In this document: positions 6,119-10,232 of the stretch, in pieces
Position numbering within the stretch: position 1 is the first letter of the stretch
Layout of the letters: each line of letters begins with the position of its first letter
NCBI GenBank assembly: GCA_030596225.1
Contig: JAUVKO010000056.1
Coordinates: forward strand, 1 to 10,232
Direction of reading: 5' to 3'
Source: Fidelibacterota bacterium
GTDB lineage: Bacteria; Fidelibacterota; UBA8477; JABMPR01
DNA length: 10,232 nt
The notes under the pieces: model-generated
What the model was told of the DNA's origin: nothing
Seen by the model: only the letters and a program-made list of their open reading frames with translations
The model's database searches: none
Position numbers and translations under genes: made by a program

Positions 6119-7761
6119 GACTTCGCCATGGTTATTTATCTGTTCTAGCACTCATTCTACTGACACTGTGGACTGCCACCCTCTATACACAATCGCGAAC
6201 TGAAAGAGTTGACGGTGAAGCAGCTATTAAGAAAGTATATCAGACCATCCTGGACCGGTATGTAGCTGAGATCGATCCAGATAAATTATCAGCGGCTGCT
6301 ATTGATGGCATGCTTCGTGAATTAGATCCCTACTCTCAACATATTAACGATAATAACTCTTACCGTTTAGATGCTATAACCACTGGAGAATATGGAGGTG
6401 TAGGAATCCATCTTGGAAGGGTTAATGATTCTCTTATGGTCATTTCACCCATGGATGGGACACCTGCATTTCGCCAGGGAATACAAGCCGGCGATCGAAT
6501 AATCAAAATCGATTCAGTATGGACCAGGAAACTGGATATTAATGAGGCTGCCAAGCTGGTTCGTGGGAAAAAGGGTTCCCTGGTAACTCTGCATATCAAG
6601 CGTGATAGCGAACGCGAAGTATTGATATTTGATCTTACACGAGAAACAATCAAAGTGCCTGATGTTAGCTATTCAGGTCTACTGGATAAGCGCACCGGGT
6701 ATGTTAAGCTTGCCAATTTTTCTAAATATTCTGCTGAAGATATAGAAAAAGCTATTCGTAAACTGAATAAAGCACATTTAAATGCTTTGATCATCGATTT
6801 ACGCGGGAATCCCGGGGGTCTGCTAAGTGCGGCTCTTATGACTGCTGATCTATTTGTAGATGAAGGTGAATTACTACTGGAGACCAGAGGACGAGTTCAT
6901 CAATCAAATAAGAAATTCTATGCAAGACGCCGCTCGATCATTGATGATGATTTACCTCTGGCAATTCTGGTTGATGGTGGCTCTGCTTCAGCTTCTGAGA
7001 TTCTTTCAGGTATCCTCCAGGATTACGATCGTGCTGTGGTTATTGGCGAACCTACTTTTGGAAAGGGTCTGGTGCAAACTGTTACGCGATTGACTCCTGA
7101 GACTCGCTTGAAGCTTACTACTGCCAAATATTATCTGCCCAGTGGGCGCTTGATCCAAAAACGTGATATCGCATCTGACATTATCTACGAAGATTTGCTG
7201 GAAGTGGAAGATACATCCTATTATTCTGAGCATCATCGTCAGTTTGAAGCTGGTGGTGGAGTTACACCAGACCTGACAGTGAAAGATCTGCCCATGGGTG
7301 ATCTTGAGAAATTATTCTGGAGAAAACGACTGTTTTTTAAATATTCACTTGATTATGTTGAATCTCATCCTGGTCTTTCCCTACCCTTGAAACTCGCTGA
7401 TAGTGAGGTTGACCGTTATTACAGTTGGTTGGAATCAAGTAATTTATTTCCTCAGACCGGTTTTCAACGTTGGCTTGAAAATATTGATGATGTGGTTGAC
7501 TCAAGTAGTACTGTTTTTGATGATCTGATCGAACTCAGAACTGCATTGCAGGATCTAGAGCTCGTTTGGCAGCAAGAAGAGATTCAGCAGAACCGAATTC
7601 AAATATTAAGTGGTCTGGAAACAGAAATTGCCAATGCCATTGGAGGAAATGGAGCACGAATCGCCGCTTCACTAAACTATGATCCAGTGGTTATCAAGGC
7701 TATTAAGTTGCTGGCATCCAGAACAGAATTACTGTCAATATTGGATGGTAAAGAGAATTAA
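6115..7761 (+). CDS. ctpA: S41 family C-terminal processing peptidase (CtpA/Prc-like), membrane-anchored
   Basis: This serine protease of the envelope trims or degrades proteins from their C-termini. The 548-residue protein has an N-terminal hydrophobic anchor or signal (about residues 6-23), a helical segment including DRYV and ELDPYS (47-73), a PDZ domain (about 92-175, GGVGIHL and AGDRIIKI) and an S41 catalytic domain (about 190-390). The Ser-Lys dyad is Ser292 in GSASASEI and Lys317 in GEPTFGKG; the 25-residue spacing equals that of E. coli Prc. LRGNPGG (230-236) is the usual conserved loop. A further region of about 155 residues (393-548), mostly helical and without a recognised domain, follows. 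The TTG start overlaps the tmk stop. In-frame TAA at 6091 bars a start far upstream, and the first in-frame ATG (residue 66) would lose the anchor, so TTG is well supported. Substrates cannot be inferred. Confidence 0.93.
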   Translation: MRLRHGYLSVLALILLTLWTATLYTQSRTERVDGEAAIKKVYQTILDRYVAEIDPDKLSAAAIDGMLRELDPYSQHINDNNSYRLDAITTGEYGGVGIHLGRVNDSLMVISPMDGTPAFRQGIQAGDRIIKIDSVWTRKLDINEAAKLVRGKKGSLVTLHIKRDSEREVLIFDLTRETIKVPDVSYSGLLDKRTGYVKLANFSKYSAEDIEKAIRKLNKAHLNALIIDLRGNPGGLLSAALMTADLFVDEGELLLETRGRVHQSNKKFYARRRSIIDDDLPLAILVDGGSASASEILSGILQDYDRAVVIGEPTFGKGLVQTVTRLTPETRLKLTTAKYYLPSGRLIQKRDIASDIIYEDLLEVEDTSYYSEHHRQFEAGGGVTPDLTVKDLPMGDLEKLFWRKRLFFKYSLDYVESHPGLSLPLKLADSEVDRYYSWLESSNLFPQTGFQRWLENIDDVVDSSSTVFDDLIELRTALQDLELVWQQEEIQQNRIQILSGLETEIANAIGGNGARIAASLNYDPVVIKAIKLLASRTELLSILDGKEN

Positions 7762-7768
7762 TCAGGCC

Positions 7769-8248
7769 CTAAGGAAGTTCTTTTTCTTTCAAAGAGAGGG
7801 TCAGAGTAAAAATCGCCAGAATCTCATCCCCGTATTTATCTGGTGATGTCACCTCAATATTCAAGGTTTCATGTTGTCTTTCCCCTGTATCCAGAACCTT
7901 TTGGATCAGAGATCTGATCTTCATGCCATCTTTGCATGTGAATATTGCATCAGCATCTACCCGTTTTAGAAAATCAGCGTGCATATCTTTGAAGATCAGA
8001 CTGATCCTGTGCTTGCTTTTTGCAATCATTTCCATGGCCAATAAGCCGCCTGCAAGATCTGCACCCATTGCCAGTGCCCCAAAATACATGCTTTTCAGGT
8101 GATTTTGAGTGCGACGTCGTAAGCGGATACGGATAACACAACGCTCCTGATCAAGAATATGAACGAGTGGCCTGGCGAACAGGATCATGGGAATCTTGGA
8201 TAAACCAAAATAACGTACGGCTAAAGTTTTTTTCCAGTTGATCTTCAT
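7769..8248 (-). CDS. Hotdog-fold thioesterase-like protein (DUF4442/PaaI-like)
   Basis: A 159-residue cytosolic protein without signal peptide. The central helix NHLKSMYFGALAMGADLAGG (residues 49-68) has the arrangement of the hotdog fold, with Asn49-His50 at its start and Asp64 in the place often used as catalytic acid in PaaI-like thioesterases. The C-terminal strands (residues about 100-155) fit the fold. A role in acyl-CoA or acyl-ACP hydrolysis is the family expectation; DUF4442 members are mostly uncharacterised, so the substrate is unknown. The frame also allows a GTG start at 8260 (163 residues), but I prefer the ATG at 8248 because GTGAG lies 7 bases upstream and nothing comparable precedes the GTG. 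It lies 39 bases after the kinase stop and may be co-transcribed with it. Its stop is only 7 bases from the stop of the convergent protease gene. Confidence 0.8.
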   Translation of the reverse strand: MKINWKKTLAVRYFGLSKIPMILFARPLVHILDQERCVIRIRLRRRTQNHLKSMYFGALAMGADLAGGLLAMEMIAKSKHRISLIFKDMHADFLKRVDADAIFTCKDGMKIRSLIQKVLDTGERQHETLNIEVTSPDKYGDEILAIFTLTLSLKEKELP

Positions 8249-8287
8249 TATGGTACTCACTTGGGATTCATTTTGCTCATTACTGCT

Positions 8288-10232
8288 TCAAATCAATTTA
8301 TTGATCGTTTCCAGTAAGTTCAAGCGGCGAAATGGTTTCGTTATATAATCATTACAACCTGCTTCTAAACATCGATCTCTATCCGATGTGAAAGCATGAG
8401 CAGTTAAGGCGATAATGGGAATAGATATCCACTTTTCCTTACTACGCAAGTATCTAACCAGATCAAGTCCATCTTCATCGCCTTTCAGAGACAGGTCCAA
8501 CAAGATCAGTTCAATATTATTTTTCTCAAGCTGTTCTTTGGATTCGGCAACTGAATCAGCAAAAAAGAGTTCAAAATCTTTCCTCAGGGTAAAAATAGCC
8601 AATTTTTTAGAATTAGGATCATCTTCCACTACCAGAATGTTCATTCTGGATATTCTTGGGAAGGCAGAAGTCTCTTCATTACTTGAATGGGCTTTTGTTG
8701 TGGGTTTAATTCCAAATACCGGTACTTCAGGATTAATCGGAAAACTGATTGTAAAGGTACTACCGACATCCTGTTCACTTTCCAATTTGATATTACCACA
8801 GATCAGTTTAAGGTAGCGATGAGTGAGTGCCAGACCTAAACCTACACCCTGGAAGTGCTTGGTGAAACCGGTACTTTCCTGAGAAAAGGCGTTAAACACC
8901 TGTTTCTGATATTCTTTTGACATCCCGATACCGGTATCTTTGATAAATACTTTTATTCTGCTGTCAGAAATCTCAGTGTCAATTGTCACTGAACCTTTGC
9001 TTGTGTATTTTATGGCATTATCGATGATGTTGGAAAGTGCCTGGGTTGCACAATATGCATCACCGGCTATCCGTAACTCGTGCTTAGGTACATTTATCAG
9101 TAGATCAATGTTATTTGCGACTGCTTTCGAATGAAAAGAAGCACCGAGGTCATTTATGATCTTAACCAGATCTATAGTTTCGATCTTAAGTTCAAAAGTC
9201 CCTGTTTCAATCTGAGATATATCAAGGATATCATGGACCGTTTGCCATAAACGTTTTCCGCTTGCATGAATGATCTCAAAATAAGCTTCAAGATCGGCAT
9301 TTGACTTACTCTTGATTTCCTTCTCAATCAATTCAGTGAACCCTAAAATTGAATTTAGGGGAGTACGAATCTCATGGCTCATATTGGCCAGGAACAGGGT
9401 TTTGACCTGTTCATTCTTAATGGCTACTTCCTTAGCTTCGATCAGTTCTTTTTCAGTCTTTTTGAGGGTGGTGATATCCGTTGCATAATAATGGAATAAA
9501 TTTTGATTTTGCAAAGAAAAGGCTGACCATAGCAGGTGAAGGTCTTCAAAAGAAACCTCTCGATATGGTATCTGATTTTTTTCTGATAGTGCAGTGTCAA
9601 TATCCTGTACAAAATTTTCGGGTAGAATCTGAGCCACCTGAGACATATCCAAATTCAAACGGTCAAGCAATTGGATTCCTGCCGGGTTGATATATCGTGC
9701 TACTCCGTTGTGATTAACCTCAACGACGGGCATGGGATTAACCAATGGAAAAAAGGCCAGTCGCTCGATTTCCTGGTGTGCTTGATTTCTTTCACTAATA
9801 TCCCGTAGAGTTCCCTGGGCACCTATGATTTCACCATCATGGTAGATAGGACTGGCACTAACTTCCATGGGGATGTAAGCTCCGGACTTAGCCTTCTGAG
9901 TCACCATCATATTTTGAACAGATTTACCTGCTCCAATAATTTTCATCACCGCGATGACAGTAGCATTTTGGTCCTCAGGGGTTGTGACGTTGAGATGTTT
10001 TCCAATTAATAAATTAGGATCATATCCAGCCAGAGTTTGAATATTTGAGCTGACAAAATCAATCGTACCATCACGGGAAATCTGAAACGTGATATCGGTG
10101 GATGCTTCAACCAATTGGCGGAATTTATTTTCGCTTTCCTTGAGGGCTTCTATATGTGTCTTGGCCGAGAGGTAGGGTGCTAAAATTTCAGAAAATGATA
10201 TAAGGGATGAAAATCGCTGTTTAAGCTCTTCT
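8288..10232 (-). CDS. Hybrid sensor histidine kinase, PAS-PAS-HisKA-HATPase_c-REC, N-terminus beyond right window edge
   Basis: This is a signal-sensing kinase that would autophosphorylate and pass phosphate to its own receiver. The frame is open through the right edge of the window. The first listed start possibility (TTG at 10114) sits inside a PAS domain, after KESENKFRQ, so the true start is outside; 647 codons are visible. From N to C: PAS 1 (about 10120-9800, ending in DISERN), PAS 2 (about 9772-9469, YINPAG and ATDIT), HisKA with FLANMSHEIRTPLN and phospho-acceptor His at 9374-9376, HATPase_c with the N-box NIIDNAIKY (about 9031-9005), DTGIGM and GVGLGLAL, then a receiver domain (about 8641-8291). 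The receiver keeps the acidic pair in VEDDP, phospho-acceptor Asp at 8495-8497, a Thr in ALTAHAF and the Lys of ITKPF. No output domain follows, so a separate phosphotransfer protein is expected. No membrane segment is seen in the visible part. The signal is unknown. Confidence 0.93.
   Translation of the reverse strand, partial: EELKQRFSSLISFSEILAPYLSAKTHIEALKESENKFRQLVEASTDITFQISRDGTIDFVSSNIQTLAGYDPNLLIGKHLNVTTPEDQNATVIAVMKIIGAGKSVQNMMVTQKAKSGAYIPMEVSASPIYHDGEIIGAQGTLRDISERNQAHQEIERLAFFPLVNPMPVVEVNHNGVARYINPAGIQLLDRLNLDMSQVAQILPENFVQDIDTALSEKNQIPYREVSFEDLHLLWSAFSLQNQNLFHYYATDITTLKKTEKELIEAKEVAIKNEQVKTLFLANMSHEIRTPLNSILGFTELIEKEIKSKSNADLEAYFEIIHASGKRLWQTVHDILDISQIETGTFELKIETIDLVKIINDLGASFHSKAVANNIDLLINVPKHELRIAGDAYCATQALSNIIDNAIKYTSKGSVTIDTEISDSRIKVFIKDTGIGMSKEYQKQVFNAFSQESTGFTKHFQGVGLGLALTHRYLKLICGNIKLESEQDVGSTFTISFPINPEVPVFGIKPTTKAHSSNEETSAFPRISRMNILVVEDDPNSKKLAIFTLRKDFELFFADSVAESKEQLEKNNIELILLDLSLKGDEDGLDLVRYLRSKEKWISIPIIALTAHAFTSDRDRCLEAGCNDYITKPFRRLNLLETINKLI

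Noticed and set aside
7762..7768. Terminator between the convergent protease and thioesterase-like genes
   Set aside because: Only 7 bases separate the stop codons, and no stem with a T-tract is seen across the junction.
8415..8816. A 133-codon open frame on the + strand opposite the kinase gene
   Set aside because: It is antisense to the HATPase and receiver domains, whose motifs are intact; its translation has no family features. Other long frames opposite or within named genes (for example 660-941, 1048-1389, 4614-4922, 6360-6653) were discarded for the same reason.
8288..10114. A complete kinase starting at TTG 10114
   Set aside because: The sequence beyond 10114 continues in frame to the window edge with linker and PAS sequence (KESENKFRQ), so this is not the real start.

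Overview
The window reads as ordinary chromosomal DNA of a Gram-negative-type bacterium. Good Shine-Dalgarno sites are rare, genes overlap by a few bases, and a stand-alone four-helix-bundle (23S rRNA IVP-type) gene is present. Together with the PAS-rich hybrid kinase this suggests the Fibrobacterota-Chlorobi-Bacteroidota sphere, for example a Neomarinimicrobiota-like lineage. That placement is an impression from style and gene content, not a measured assignment.

Region 1 (1-4029, + strand) is a lysine-degradation cluster of the saccharopine type. It holds the C-terminal part of lysine-ketoglutarate reductase (LKR, cut by the window edge), a complete glutamate-forming saccharopine dehydrogenase (SDH), and a complete ALDH7/antiquitin-type alpha-aminoadipic semialdehyde dehydrogenase. 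Together these would convert lysine plus 2-oxoglutarate to saccharopine, then to glutamate plus aminoadipic semialdehyde, then to alpha-aminoadipate. A small four-helix-bundle gene with very A+T-rich, repetitive flanks sits between the SDH and the aldehyde dehydrogenase, like an insertion into the cluster.

Region 2 (4030-4185) is a gene-free spacer that is conspicuously G+C-rich in the middle. It has short inverted and direct repeats and looks like a decayed interspersed repeat.

Region 3 (4186-7761, + strand) is a tightly overlapping housekeeping operon: rsmI (16S rRNA methyltransferase), an unrecognised multi-pass membrane protein, tmk (thymidylate kinase) and an S41 C-terminal processing protease. 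The junctions are ATGA, TAATG and TTGA. The membrane protein may be a catalytically altered relative of the CDP-alcohol phosphatidyltransferases (hypothesis).

Region 4 (7769-10232, - strand) converges on region 3 with only 7 bases between stop codons. It holds a PAS-PAS-HisKA-HATPase-REC hybrid histidine kinase, cut by the right edge of the window, followed by a hotdog-fold thioesterase-like protein. No tRNA, rRNA, CRISPR array, transposase or phage gene was seen. The most interesting points are the split metazoan-type saccharopine pathway with its inserted four-helix-bundle gene, the G+C-rich spacer, and the unexplained membrane protein.
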